A DNA stretch of 64,000 nt from contig CAZFIV010000001.1 of assembly GCA_964519665.1 (NCBI GenBank), positions 1 to 64,000 on the forward strand, in the 5' to 3' direction. A program made the position numbers and the translations under genes. Below, piece by piece: positions 17,432 through 25,782 of this stretch. Under the pieces are notes generated by a model, which ran no database searches, was not told the DNA's origin, and saw only the letters and a program-made list of their open reading frames with translations. Position 1 is the stretch's first letter, and every line of letters starts with the position of its first letter. This DNA is from JANQQN01 sp964519665 (lineage in GTDB: Bacteria > Myxococcota > Kuafuiibacteriia > Kuafuiibacteriales > Kuafuiibacteriaceae).

Positions 17432-17719
17432 CTAGGGTGGATCGAATCCACCTGGATGCCCCGGGTGGCAACGCAAAATTCGGCCGAGCGCACGCGCGAT
17501 ACCGCGCCAGGGCCCATACTTTTTCAAAGCTTCGATCGCGTAGGCACTACACGTGGGCTGGAATCGGCACTGAGCCCCGAGCGCCATAGCCAAAGGCCGC
17601 AGTGCGACCTGGTACAGACGGACCAGGGCGACGAGACCGTCCACGATCCATCTAGACAACAGGACCCTCAACTTCTCGACCGCCGTCCATTCTCGAGCCC
17701 GTCGATCGCCCGACGCCAA
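17432..17719 (-). CDS. yidD: Membrane protein insertion efficiency factor YidD
   Basis: This 95-residue YidD has the conserved core FQPTCSAYAIEALKKYGPWRGI and LRCHPGHPGGFDPP. It is a small membrane-associated protein that assists YidC-dependent insertion. Its start overlaps the end of rnpA by 52 bp in another frame, a common arrangement in this operon. yidC follows 12 bp later. Confidence 0.93.
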   Translation of the reverse strand: MASGDRRAREWTAVEKLRVLLSRWIVDGLVALVRLYQVALRPLAMALGAQCRFQPTCSAYAIEALKKYGPWRGIARALGRILRCHPGHPGGFDPP

Positions 17720-18141
17720 GCCGGAACCACCACATCCCGAATGGCGTCGAAACCGACCCGCGCTAGCTCCGCAGCCTCGTTTTGAGCGATCATGACCAGC
17801 TCTACAGCGGGCATAGAACGCCGCATCCGGCGAAACAGTTCCCGCACCATTCGCTTGATCCGATTTCGAACGACCGCGTTCCCTACCTTTCGGCCAACCG
17901 CCATTCCTAGACGGGGCCCAGCCGATGAGGAGGGTCGAGCAACGATCGTAAAAGCGGACGTACGAATGCGGATGCCCTCCCGCTGCACTCTCTGAAACTC
18001 CCAGCGATGCAGTAGGCGAGCGGACCGCGGAAAACCACCTGCAGCGTCGATCGTCAGGGCACGGCCCGCGTCGGCCGCCTCGTCCCGGCTACGACCGCCA
18101 AGCGCGTCCCGACCCCGCTTACTTCTTGTAGACCGTCGCAC
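17668..18141 (-). CDS. rnpA: Ribonuclease P protein component
   Basis: This is the protein subunit of RNase P, for tRNA 5' maturation. FPRSARLLHRWEFQRVQREGIR begins the conserved part. The RNR motif GNAVVRNRIKRMVRELFRR is intact. The GTG at 18141 is the only good start in frame and lies inside rpmH (23-bp overlap). The first 35 residues are extra compared with most RnpA. The end overlaps yidD by 52 bp, so rpmH, rnpA and yidD form a nested chain. Confidence 0.9.
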   Translation of the reverse strand: MRRSTRSKRGRDALGGRSRDEAADAGRALTIDAAGGFPRSARLLHRWEFQRVQREGIRIRTSAFTIVARPSSSAGPRLGMAVGRKVGNAVVRNRIKRMVRELFRRMRRSMPAVELVMIAQNEAAELARVGFDAIRDVVVPAWRRAIDGLENGRRSRS

Positions 18142-18268
18142 TCAGCCGCTTACGGCCGCGCTTTCGGCGAGCTTGGATGACTTTTTGGCCATTCGTGGTT
18201 TGCATTCTCTTCCGAAAGCCATGCTTACGCTTGCGGCGGAGATTGGAGGGTTGGAACGTCCGCTTCAT
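18119..18268 (-). CDS. rpmH: 50S ribosomal protein L34
   Basis: The frame translates to 49 residues, MKRTFQPSNLRRKRKHGFRK to ATVYKK, an unmistakable L34. The match includes the KRTFQPSN start, HGFRKRM and RRKRGRKRLS blocks. It is the first gene of the rpmH-rnpA-yidD-yidC-jag run and is divergent from dnaA, the classical origin arrangement. Its 3' end overlaps the GTG start of rnpA. Confidence 0.97.
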   Translation of the reverse strand: MKRTFQPSNLRRKRKHGFRKRMQTTNGQKVIQARRKRGRKRLSATVYKK

Positions 18269-18466
18269 GCTCGACTCCTAAAGGGCCGCCTTTGTTCTCT
18301 AGCGGCACGACGACTGTCAAGCCGATCTAAGCCCGACCTCTGCAGCTTGCCACGCCATGCCGATCCATCGGCTCAGCTCAAGAACGACAACCCGCTTTGA
18401 TCCGAGTTGCTCCCGCCGCCGATCGTCAGCTAGCGTCCGCTTTCCATTCGCGGGCCGGGCGGTCGA

Positions 18467-18480
18467 GCATCGCGCGATGC
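18467..18480. promoter_or_regulatory. Palindrome upstream of dnaA, possible operator
   Basis: GCATCGCGCGATGC is a perfect 14-bp palindrome ending 37 bp before the dnaA start, in the rpmH-dnaA divergent spacer. A near-palindrome CCGGTCAACCGG follows directly. No known regulator motif is recognised. Position suggests control of dnaA. Confidence 0.4.
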
Positions 18481-18517
18481 CACCGGTCAACCGGCGGCGG
18501 TCCCGAGTGAGCTAGGA

Positions 18518-19948
18518 ATGGGTGGGCACGTGGCAGAATTGCAAGGCTCCTGGAATCAGATGCGCACCGCGCTGGGTGAACGACTGAGCGAGCAGGCGTT
18601 TGGAACCTGGATCTCGCGAATGACTTGCGTTCGCGATGAACCGGGCGTCCTCGTCTTAGGGTTTCCTGACACCTTCGGCCTCGATTGGGTCAACAACCAC
18701 TACCGAGTTCTCCTCGAAGAGCTGCTTTCCGACATCGATCCGAGCGCCCAGCTCTCTCTCGTCATCGATGAGGCCAATAAACCTGGCCCCTCTGAAGCCC
18801 CTGACGAACCGGTCCGCACAAGTTCCGCGACCGAGCCGGGGCCATCCGGGCCCCCCGGTCCGGTCGCCCCAGCGCCCCGCGCTCCGCCCCCCCGACGGGG
18901 ACCGACCTCCAACGGGCCGACCACCTCCATCGCCCCAGCGCCCCTCAACGATCGATACACCTTCGAGACGTTCGTCACCGGACCGTCAAACCAGCTCGCC
19001 GCAGCAGCTGCTCAGCGTGTATCCGACAACCCTGGATACGCCTACAATCCGCTCTTCGTGTTTGGACCCGTCGGACTCGGAAAGACCCACTTGATTCAAG
19101 CGATCGGCAACCGGGTCAAGGCGACCACCCCGAGCACCCGGGTGATGTACCAAACCACCGAGCAGTTCGTTAATCACGTCATTCAAGGCATCCGCTTCGA
19201 GCGCATGGATGAGATCCGAAGCGCGTACCGAGCCTGCGATGTCCTCATCATCGACGACATCCAGTTCATCGCAGGTAAGGAAGCCTGCCAGGCCGAGTTC
19301 TTTCACACATTTAATGCCCTGTACGACGCGCGGAAACAGGTTGTGGTCACCAGCGATAAGCTCCCCCACGAGATGAAGGACCTCGAAGAGCGGGTAAAGA
19401 CCCGCTTCCAGTGGGGTCTCGTCGTCGACCTTCAGCCGCCGGAGCTCGAGACCCGCGTCGCCATCGTCAAGAAGAAGGCCGACAACGACTCCATCCCCCT
19501 CGACGACGAAGTAGCGATGTTCATCGCTCAGAGCGTTCGATCCAATGTTCGCGAGCTCGAGGGCTGCCTGATTCGGGTCAGTGCTTACGCTTCGCTGGCG
19601 AATCAGCCGATCACGCTCGAGCTGGCCAAGAACGTCTTGCGGGATATCGTGCCCATCCGGGGAAAACTGACCTGTGAATCGATCGTCAAACGGACCGCCG
19701 ACTACTTCGAAGTGAAGATCACCGACCTCAAATCGAAGAAACGTGGTCGGGCCATCGCGTTTCCAAGACAGGTCGCGATGTACCTCTGCCGAAAGCACAC
19801 GGACGCCTCGTACCCCGAGATCGGGCACGCACTGGGCGGCAAGGACCATACAACGGCTTTGAACGCCTACAATCGCATCACGGAGCGCTCCGCTGAACCG
19901 GAAGTGGCTCGCGCCGTCCAAGACCTGGAGAAGCTATTGTTGGAGTAG
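18518..19948 (+). CDS. dnaA: Chromosomal replication initiator DnaA
   Basis: DnaA is the AAA+ initiator that unwinds oriC. All four domains are visible in 476 residues. Domain I (SWNQMRTALGERLSEQAFGTWI...) is followed by a Pro/Ala-rich linker at about 90-145. The AAA+ core has Walker A GPVGLGKTHLIQ and Walker B VLIIDDIQFIAGKE. Domain IV carries the DNA-binding signature KDHTTALNAYNRI. TAGGA precedes the ATG, and GTG at 18530 is an alternative. It is divergent from rpmH and followed by the probable oriC. Confidence 0.97.
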   Translation: MGGHVAELQGSWNQMRTALGERLSEQAFGTWISRMTCVRDEPGVLVLGFPDTFGLDWVNNHYRVLLEELLSDIDPSAQLSLVIDEANKPGPSEAPDEPVRTSSATEPGPSGPPGPVAPAPRAPPPRRGPTSNGPTTSIAPAPLNDRYTFETFVTGPSNQLAAAAAQRVSDNPGYAYNPLFVFGPVGLGKTHLIQAIGNRVKATTPSTRVMYQTTEQFVNHVIQGIRFERMDEIRSAYRACDVLIIDDIQFIAGKEACQAEFFHTFNALYDARKQVVVTSDKLPHEMKDLEERVKTRFQWGLVVDLQPPELETRVAIVKKKADNDSIPLDDEVAMFIAQSVRSNVRELEGCLIRVSAYASLANQPITLELAKNVLRDIVPIRGKLTCESIVKRTADYFEVKITDLKSKKRGRAIAFPRQVAMYLCRKHTDASYPEIGHALGGKDHTTALNAYNRITERSAEPEVARAVQDLEKLLLE

Positions 19949-20211
19949 CCTTCCGGCCCGAGGCACACACAACATCATGTGGTTTCCTGTTAAATAGGCA
20001 CTAAATGAAGGGGACTAAGCTGGGAAATGGTCGAGGATAACCGCGAGCTCGACTCGTGCACAGGTTGTGGGCGGCAGCTCCACAGTCTTTTCCACTCCCA
20101 AAACCCGTGCATTCCTCAACCCTTGCTAGCTAGATCACGGAATCCACAGGCCCTATTACGACAACTGATCTGATCTATTTAACGAAGATCTACTACCGAA
20201 GGACTTGAGCA
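19949..20211. other. oriC: Probable oriC in the dnaA-dnaN spacer
   Basis: This 263-bp spacer holds a cluster of degenerate DnaA boxes (consensus TTATCCACA). GAATCCACA (20140-20148) and TTTTCCACT (20088-20096) match at 7/9. TCGTGCACA (20054-20062) and AGCTCCACA (20076-20084) match at 6/9. After the 20140 box comes GGCC and then CTATTA (20152-20157), which resembles a DnaA-trio start, followed by an AT-rich run to about 20195. A second AT-rich run is near 19990-20010. No exact consensus box was seen, so the assignment rests on position and clustering. Confidence 0.6.
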
Positions 20212-21321
20212 ATGGAGCTGAGCATCCGCGTACCGGAACTGGTAAAAGCCCTGCAGCGAGTGCAGGGCATTGTCGAGAAGAAGACGACAATGCCGATCCT
20301 CGCGAACGCGCTCCTGCGCTCGAAAGGCCCTGACCGGCTCACGGTATCCGCGACCGACCTCGAGATAGGACTGACGGCCGACTACGACGCCAAGATAGAG
20401 CTAGAAGGCGCGATGACCTTGGGCGCCAAGGAGCTCTACAACATCGTCCGTTCTTTGCCGGAAGACCTCGTCACCCTCAAGCAAGCCACGAATCAATGGG
20501 TCGAGATCACGAGCGGCAAAGTCAAATACCGCATTGTTGGCATGTCGGCAGAGAGCTTTCCGAGCCTCGCTTCCTTCGACAACGTCGAGTTCTTCGCCGT
20601 CGATAACGCGGTGTTTCGGGAGATGGTCGAGAAGACCCTGTATGCGGTATCGACGGACGAAACGCGATACAACCTCACGGGGGTGTACTGCGAGCCCGTC
20701 GCGGGTACGTCGGGTCTTCGAATGGTCGCCACCGACGGGCATCGGCTCTCGGTCGTGGAACGCCCAACGGAAGAAACGCCGGTGATGAAACAGGGCGTCA
20801 TCATCCCCCGCAAGGGTCTATCCGAGCTCCGCAAGCTTCTCGACGACGGCGACGAACCAGGCCGGATCGGGTTCGTCGAAAACAGCGCCGTTTTCGAGAA
20901 AGGTGGGAGTACGCTGACCATGCGACTCGTCGACGGGCGGTTTCCAGACTATCAGCAAGTTATCCCCACCTCTTCCTCCCGAAGGGTGAGGATCGACAAG
21001 GGACAGCTCGCCAACGCATTGAAGCGAACTTCCCTACTATCGCCCGATAAGGCGCAGGGGGTCCGGCTCGACCTGACGACCAACGCGATGGCCCTGTCGG
21101 CGAACAATCCAGATCTCGGTGAAGCCCGCGAAGAGCTCGACGTCGAGTACGATGGCGAAGCGCTCAAGATCGGTTTCAACTTCCGGTATCTTCTCGACGT
21201 TCTCGGCGTCCTCACCGAGGAGCAAGTAGAACTCGAGCTCACGGACGAGCTCTCGCCCGGCGTCATCCGAGGTGTCGGGAGCGAAGGGTACAAGGCTGTC
21301 ATCATGCCTATGCGGATCTGA
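20212..21321 (+). CDS. dnaN: DNA polymerase III beta sliding clamp
   Basis: DnaN is the ring-shaped processivity clamp. The 369-residue protein aligns over full length, with MELSIRVPELVKALQRVQGIVEKKTTMPILANALLR at the start. TRYNLTGVYCE and RMVATDGHRLSVVERP mark the centre, and EGYKAVIMPMRI ends the protein, the typical C-terminus. recF follows 6 bp later. Confidence 0.97.
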   Translation: MELSIRVPELVKALQRVQGIVEKKTTMPILANALLRSKGPDRLTVSATDLEIGLTADYDAKIELEGAMTLGAKELYNIVRSLPEDLVTLKQATNQWVEITSGKVKYRIVGMSAESFPSLASFDNVEFFAVDNAVFREMVEKTLYAVSTDETRYNLTGVYCEPVAGTSGLRMVATDGHRLSVVERPTEETPVMKQGVIIPRKGLSELRKLLDDGDEPGRIGFVENSAVFEKGGSTLTMRLVDGRFPDYQQVIPTSSSRRVRIDKGQLANALKRTSLLSPDKAQGVRLDLTTNAMALSANNPDLGEAREELDVEYDGEALKIGFNFRYLLDVLGVLTEEQVELELTDELSPGVIRGVGSEGYKAVIMPMRI

Positions 21322-21327
21322 CTGTTG

Positions 21328-22482
21328 ATGAGGCTGCGTTCGGCCACCTTGCGCAACTTCCGCAACATCGAAGCGGCAGGGATCGAGTTTAGCGCCCAGT
21401 TCACCTGTCTGCTGGGGTCCAACGGTCAGGGAAAGACCAACGTGATCGAGGCCCTTTACCTTGTCGCGGCCCTGCGTCCCCTGCGCAACGTCGTTCGACG
21501 AGCGCTGATCCGGGCCGAGCAACCGGAAGCAGACATCGAGGTACGGGTGTTGGCCGCGAAGACCGGGCTCGACCACGACCTCCGAGTCCTCCTCACCCCG
21601 ACTCAACGGACCTTATTCAAGGACGGTAAACGTTCCGACGCTGGCCAGTTCCTCGGACACTTCGTGACGATCGCATTCACCCCCGATGACTTGCAGCTGG
21701 CCAAAGCTGGTCCCGACGGGCGTCGGCGATTCCTTGACCGGGCCCTCCTCAATGTCCGCCCCGCTTACCTCCGAGCTGCGCTTCGCTATCAAAAGGCCCT
21801 CAAGGACCGGAACCGACTGCTGGTCGACAACGCCCCCGACGCCACTCTGGACGCCTTTGACCTCGTGGTGGCGACCGAAGGCGCTCGCATCGCGCTTGCC
21901 CGCCATGCCTACGCTGAGGTGTTGACCCCCTCGGTGCGCGCCCGCTTCGCGGACATCGCACAGCCCGCACCCCATCTTGAAATCCAGTACAGGTCCCGGC
22001 TTCTGGGAACCGACGTGCCTCGCGATGTGTCCGGTCTCGCGTCAATGTTTCGAGATGCACTTCGAGAGGCGCGGGTTCGCGACCGACGTCGCAAGACGAC
22101 CTCGGTCGGCCCTCATCTCGACGATCTGAGCATCACGCTCGACGGTGCGCCGGCCAAGGACCGAGCCAGTCAAGGTCAGCATCGGGCGTTAGTGCTCGCC
22201 CTCAAGCTCGCGGAGATCAGCCACCTGGCCGAGGCCCTCGGCGAGGCTCCGGTGTTGTTGCTGGACGATATGTCTTCCGAGCTCGACGAGGATCGCTCGC
22301 GGCAGCTCTTCGATGCCATTCGCCGTCTTGAAGGTCAGGTCATCCTCACGAGCACGGAGCCGAGCTCGGTCGTGCTGCAGCGCCTAGGCACCGGGGCCGA
22401 TGCGCGGTTCTACCGGGTGCGGCAAGGTAGCCTGCGGGACGAAACGCTCAGACCGACGAGTTCGATCCCGGAATCCTCTTGA
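21328..22482 (+). CDS. recF: DNA replication and repair protein RecF
   Basis: RecF is an SMC-like ATPase that helps load RecA at gaps. The 384-residue protein shows Walker A LLGSNGQGKTNVIEALYL, signature KDRASQGQHRALVLALKLAEI, and Walker B PVLLLDDMSSELDEDR. TTG at 21325 directly precedes the ATG chosen here. The gene lies 6 bp after dnaN. gyrB, the next gene in many origin regions, is replaced here by fni. Confidence 0.95.
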   Translation: MRLRSATLRNFRNIEAAGIEFSAQFTCLLGSNGQGKTNVIEALYLVAALRPLRNVVRRALIRAEQPEADIEVRVLAAKTGLDHDLRVLLTPTQRTLFKDGKRSDAGQFLGHFVTIAFTPDDLQLAKAGPDGRRRFLDRALLNVRPAYLRAALRYQKALKDRNRLLVDNAPDATLDAFDLVVATEGARIALARHAYAEVLTPSVRARFADIAQPAPHLEIQYRSRLLGTDVPRDVSGLASMFRDALREARVRDRRRKTTSVGPHLDDLSITLDGAPAKDRASQGQHRALVLALKLAEISHLAEALGEAPVLLLDDMSSELDEDRSRQLFDAIRRLEGQVILTSTEPSSVVLQRLGTGADARFYRVRQGSLRDETLRPTSSIPESS

Positions 22483-22513
22483 CCCGCCATGGGCGCCATC
22501 GCAGCGATGGCGT

Positions 22514-23605
22514 ATGGCGACTCGAAAAGTGTCGGACAAGCTGCTGCACATCGATGCAGCTCTGGATGGGCAGAGCGAGGTCACGGCACCCCGGTCGCGG
22601 GCCCTACAGCTTTCCGACCTTCGCTTCCTTCCGGCCACCCTTCCGGAAGTCAACCTTCCGGAGATCGACCTTAGCTCTCTCTTTCTCGGCAAGACCATCT
22701 CGGCGCCGTTCATGGTTTCTCCAATGACGGGAGGACTCAAGCGAGCGGGTGACCTCAATCGCCGGATGGCCGCAGCGGCCGAGGCGGTCGGAATTCCCTT
22801 TGGCGTCGGCTCCCAGCGGGTCGCGCTCGAGGTTTCCGAGCGAGCCGTCGACTTCAAGGTCCGCGACGTGGCGCCGACAATCCCGATCTTCGCGAACCTC
22901 GGTGCGATCCAGCTCGTGAAAGGGTACGGGCCCGACGATGCTTGGCGGGCCGTCGAGATGATCGAGGCCGACGCGCTCTATCTGCACCTCAACGCCATGC
23001 AAGAGGTCGTTCAGGAAGGTGGAGACACCAGTTGGAAAGGGGTGTTCGACGCCATCGCTGAGGTCTGTGAGACGTTCGACCGCCGTGGTCGCTGCCCGGT
23101 TTTCGTCCGCGAGGTTGGATTTGGAATCCCGACCGACCACGCCCGCCGGTTGACCGACATCGGCGTCAGCGGGTTCGACTGCGCAGGAGTCGGCGGCACG
23201 AGCTGGACCCTGGTCGAGGGGCGAGTTGCGGAGGGCGAGCAGGCTCGAACACTCGGTCGAACCTTCGCTGATTGGGGTCTCACCACCGCTGAATCCATCA
23301 TTCAAGTCCGTCACGCCACGGCCGACCTTCCGATCGTTGCGTCGGGCGGCATCCGAACCGGTCTCGACGTCGCCAAGTGCCTGGCGCTCGGAGCGAACGT
23401 GGCCGGAATGGCCTCGCCGGTGTTGCGCGCTGCGGTCGAGGGCGACGAGGCCGTCGTAGCCTTTCTGCGAACGGTGACGGCCGAGATTCGGGCTGTCTTG
23501 TTCGGCGTTGGCGCCGAGAACCTAGCCGCGTTCAAGGCTCAGAGCCGCCTGATGTTAGGAGGAACGGGCGTCGATGCGTCGCTCGTCGCCGGGAGGACCG
23601 ATTGA
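22514..23605 (+). CDS. fni: Type 2 isopentenyl-diphosphate delta-isomerase
   Basis: This FMN- and NADPH-dependent enzyme interconverts isopentenyl and dimethylallyl diphosphate. Diagnostic segments are FMVSPMTGGLKRAGDLNRRM, PFGVGSQRVAL, LHLNAMQEVVQEGGD (with the catalytic Gln and metal Glu), GVGGTSWTLVEG and IVASGGIRTGLDVAKCLALGA. The ATG at 22514 starts just before the conserved KVSDKLLHID. The longer open frame upstream overlaps recF and is not homologous. Its stop overlaps the TTG start of the PilZ gene (TTGA). Confidence 0.93.
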   Translation: MATRKVSDKLLHIDAALDGQSEVTAPRSRALQLSDLRFLPATLPEVNLPEIDLSSLFLGKTISAPFMVSPMTGGLKRAGDLNRRMAAAAEAVGIPFGVGSQRVALEVSERAVDFKVRDVAPTIPIFANLGAIQLVKGYGPDDAWRAVEMIEADALYLHLNAMQEVVQEGGDTSWKGVFDAIAEVCETFDRRGRCPVFVREVGFGIPTDHARRLTDIGVSGFDCAGVGGTSWTLVEGRVAEGEQARTLGRTFADWGLTTAESIIQVRHATADLPIVASGGIRTGLDVAKCLALGANVAGMASPVLRAAVEGDEAVVAFLRTVTAEIRAVLFGVGAENLAAFKAQSRLMLGGTGVDASLVAGRTD

Positions 23606-23955
23606 CCCAGAACCGACGCTCAGGTCGCCGCTTAGTGCTCCAAGCACCCGTTCGGGTCGAAGGACCGCGGGGCGCCCACAACATGGTTGTTCGCGACTTG
23701 AGCCTCGATGGCTTGTTCATTGAAAGCGGAAGACCCTACCCACCCGGCACTCGCCTTGAATGCCGCATGGACATCGCGACGGGTCCCATTCAAGCAACCG
23801 CTGAGGTTCGTCACCAAACCAACACCTACCGCACCGAAGACGGCGGCGGCCCGTACAAGGGAATGGGTCTGCGCTTCGTTCGCTTGGGCACTGACGAGCT
23901 CACGCGTCTGCGGATGTACCTGGCGCGGTTGACCTCGACGATCGCAGGGGGCTAA
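23602..23955 (+). CDS. PilZ-domain protein
   Basis: A 117-residue single-domain PilZ protein. The two cyclic-di-GMP contact motifs are visible: RRSGRR near residue 5 and DLSLDGLF near 33. The remainder fits the beta-barrel. The TTG start at 23602 overlaps the fni stop and has GGAGG six bases upstream, so translation is coupled to fni. It probably binds c-di-GMP, but the partner is unknown. A second PilZ gene lies at 25342. Confidence 0.82.
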   Translation: MTQNRRSGRRLVLQAPVRVEGPRGAHNMVVRDLSLDGLFIESGRPYPPGTRLECRMDIATGPIQATAEVRHQTNTYRTEDGGGPYKGMGLRFVRLGTDELTRLRMYLARLTSTIAGG

Positions 23956-23970
23956 TTTGCGCCGCCCACC

Positions 23971-24963
23971 ATGGCTCCCTCCAACACCCTTGGTGCCATT
24001 GGCTCCGGCGGCCCCTTCGCCGGCTTCCGCGAAGAAGACTTCGACGCGTATCAACGCAAGAAGTGGCGGTCCAACACCTACACGCTCGCTCGACGTGAAG
24101 CGAAGGATCGCATCCTGGCCCTCACTCGAACGATCGAGGAAGAGCTCAAAGAAGAGCTCACCGGGCTGGAGCTCGGGGCGAGCGAAGAGGCCCCGTCGGT
24201 CGCCAACGGGCGGCAGGTCAAGGCACAGTGGGTCTTCTTCACTCGCAGTAGCGAGGCCCGAGCTGCTCTGACGAAGCACCTCAACAAGACCGATCTGATG
24301 AGCGGCGCCAATCTGTTCGACATCGCCGTCAATCACCAACACGCTTGCCTGATCCTTCGTCTCGACGAACGAGGACTTGCGGTCGGCGTAGAATTGGCCA
24401 CCAAGGCATCCGTCGATCTCAAGAACTCGGCCGGAAAGCTCGGCTCCGCCGATGCCCGAGCCGAGCTGCTCGGCATCCTACAGAGCCTTCCGAACAACAG
24501 TCAGCTCGTCTGGCGAGACGAGCGGACCCCGACGATCGATGTAAGCGACGCGCAACTCGAGTTGCTCCACTCGGATCTTCTGGCGCACTCGAGCACCCTC
24601 AAGTTCGAGTCCTTGCTACCCCGAGACGAAGAAATCCTTCGGAGCGAAGCTCTGATCGGTACCGTCGAAGAGCTTCTCGCGCCCTTCGTTCCGCTGTATC
24701 GATTCCTCGCGTGGAGCCAGGACAACAACTACGCCGAGATCAGTCTCGAGCCGCCGAAGCCAGTCGGTAACAGCAAAAAGAAGAAGAAGCCCGACAAGCC
24801 TAGAGGGTCAACGCAGCTGGCGCCCGGCGCTCGGGTAACCATTTTGACCGGTCTCTTCTCGGGACGAATGGGCTACGTCGCCGAAATCGAGCGCGGTAAA
24901 GCCAAGGTCATGGTGGGCCCCGTCGCGGTCACCGTAGATGCAAGCGACCTCAAGGGACTCTAA
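23971..24963 (+). CDS. Unknown protein with C-terminal KOW motif
   Basis: The 330-residue protein has no recognised N-terminal family. It contains helical segments and charged stretches (ILALTRTIEEELKEELTGLEL). A Lys-rich linker (KKKKKPDKPRG) at about residues 270-280 leads to a C-terminal KOW-like segment (LAPGARVTILTGLFSGRMGYVAEIERGKAKVMVG). KOW modules of NusG and ribosomal proteins bind RNA or protein partners, so a nucleic-acid or ribosome role is plausible. It follows the PilZ gene by 15 bp. Confidence 0.72.
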   Translation: MAPSNTLGAIGSGGPFAGFREEDFDAYQRKKWRSNTYTLARREAKDRILALTRTIEEELKEELTGLELGASEEAPSVANGRQVKAQWVFFTRSSEARAALTKHLNKTDLMSGANLFDIAVNHQHACLILRLDERGLAVGVELATKASVDLKNSAGKLGSADARAELLGILQSLPNNSQLVWRDERTPTIDVSDAQLELLHSDLLAHSSTLKFESLLPRDEEILRSEALIGTVEELLAPFVPLYRFLAWSQDNNYAEISLEPPKPVGNSKKKKKPDKPRGSTQLAPGARVTILTGLFSGRMGYVAEIERGKAKVMVGPVAVTVDASDLKGL

Positions 24964-25041
24964 GGGAGCCGGTCGGATAACGGACACGGTGCCTCGGAAC
25001 GCTCGCGCGCGCCGAGTGCTTCCTCTATCCTGCGGGCTGCC

Positions 25042-25296
25042 ATGCTTCGGCGGACGGTCACTCCACGCCTCCAACCGCTTCCATCGCTCTGGAAACGCAT
25101 CGCCACGACCGTGGTGGTCGCAACGGTGGGGGCGGTGGCTGGGCTCCTCTACTCGAAGTTCTTCCTATCGATAGGCGACGAAGCGGGCCGCCTGGATGGC
25201 ATGTACGGGACCCTGGGTGCAGTCATAGCTGTGCTGAGCGTTCGCGTGGCCGCGGTCGTCCGCACGATCCTGACCGACTATTTCGGTGACTCATAG
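25042..25296 (+). CDS. Small two-TM membrane protein
   Basis: An 84-residue protein with a basic N-terminus (MLRRTVTPRLQPLPSLWKRI). Two hydrophobic segments follow, about 21-38 (ATTVVVATVGAVAGLLYS) and 55-75 (LGAVIAVLSVRVAAVVRTIL). No family is recognised. A T-run at 25304-25310 follows the stop without a clear stem. Confidence 0.6.
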   Translation: MLRRTVTPRLQPLPSLWKRIATTVVVATVGAVAGLLYSKFFLSIGDEAGRLDGMYGTLGAVIAVLSVRVAAVVRTILTDYFGDS

Positions 25297-25341
25297 CGGC
25301 GTTTTTTTGCGTACATCACGGTACACAGTCATGCTTCGGAC

Positions 25342-25728
25342 ATGTCCAAAGTTCCGTTGGATGCGTCGGACCCATCAGCTCAGGAACGCCGTAGGGCGCC
25401 GCGTGTTCGGTTAGACCTCCCGGTCGCGGTGCCGGTGCATCTTCGCTCGGATATGGGAAGCCACCGTGGCGTGGCGCGAAACGTCTCCGAAGGAGGAATG
25501 CTGGTTGAAGTGGAGGAGACGCCGCCGATCGGCTCAGTCGTCGAAGTCACTATCTTGGCCGGATATGGTCTTCGGCCCGTCGAAGAGTCGTACACCTTCA
25601 TCGCCGAAGTCCGACACCAAGTTGCTTGGTCGTTTATCGCGAAAGCTGGCCGGGCCCGGCTTAAGGGCATCGGACTGCGATTCCTGTCGTCAGAACCCAG
25701 CGCACCTCGCAACCAATGGCTACACTAA
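25342..25728 (+). CDS. PilZ-domain protein
   Basis: The 128-residue protein has RRRAPRVRLDLPVAVPV, an RxxxR-type motif near residue 17, and NVSEGGMLVEVE, the D/NxSxxG motif. Both are expected for c-di-GMP binding. The C-terminal half completes a PilZ barrel (KGIGLRFLSSEP). It is similar in layout to the PilZ at 23602 but diverged in sequence. Confidence 0.8.
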   Translation: MSKVPLDASDPSAQERRRAPRVRLDLPVAVPVHLRSDMGSHRGVARNVSEGGMLVEVEETPPIGSVVEVTILAGYGLRPVEESYTFIAEVRHQVAWSFIAKAGRARLKGIGLRFLSSEPSAPRNQWLH

Positions 25729-25782
25729 CGCCGTTCCGCCGAGCGGCCGGCGGGACGCTCGGGCGTTAACCGGAACGAGTCG

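Noticed and set aside
18269..18517. oriC in the rpmH-dnaA spacer
   Set aside because: No DnaA-box-like sequences or AT-rich run were seen there. The dnaA-dnaN spacer is better supported.
25297..25320. Intrinsic terminator after the small membrane protein
   Set aside because: A seven-T run is present but no adequate stem precedes it.
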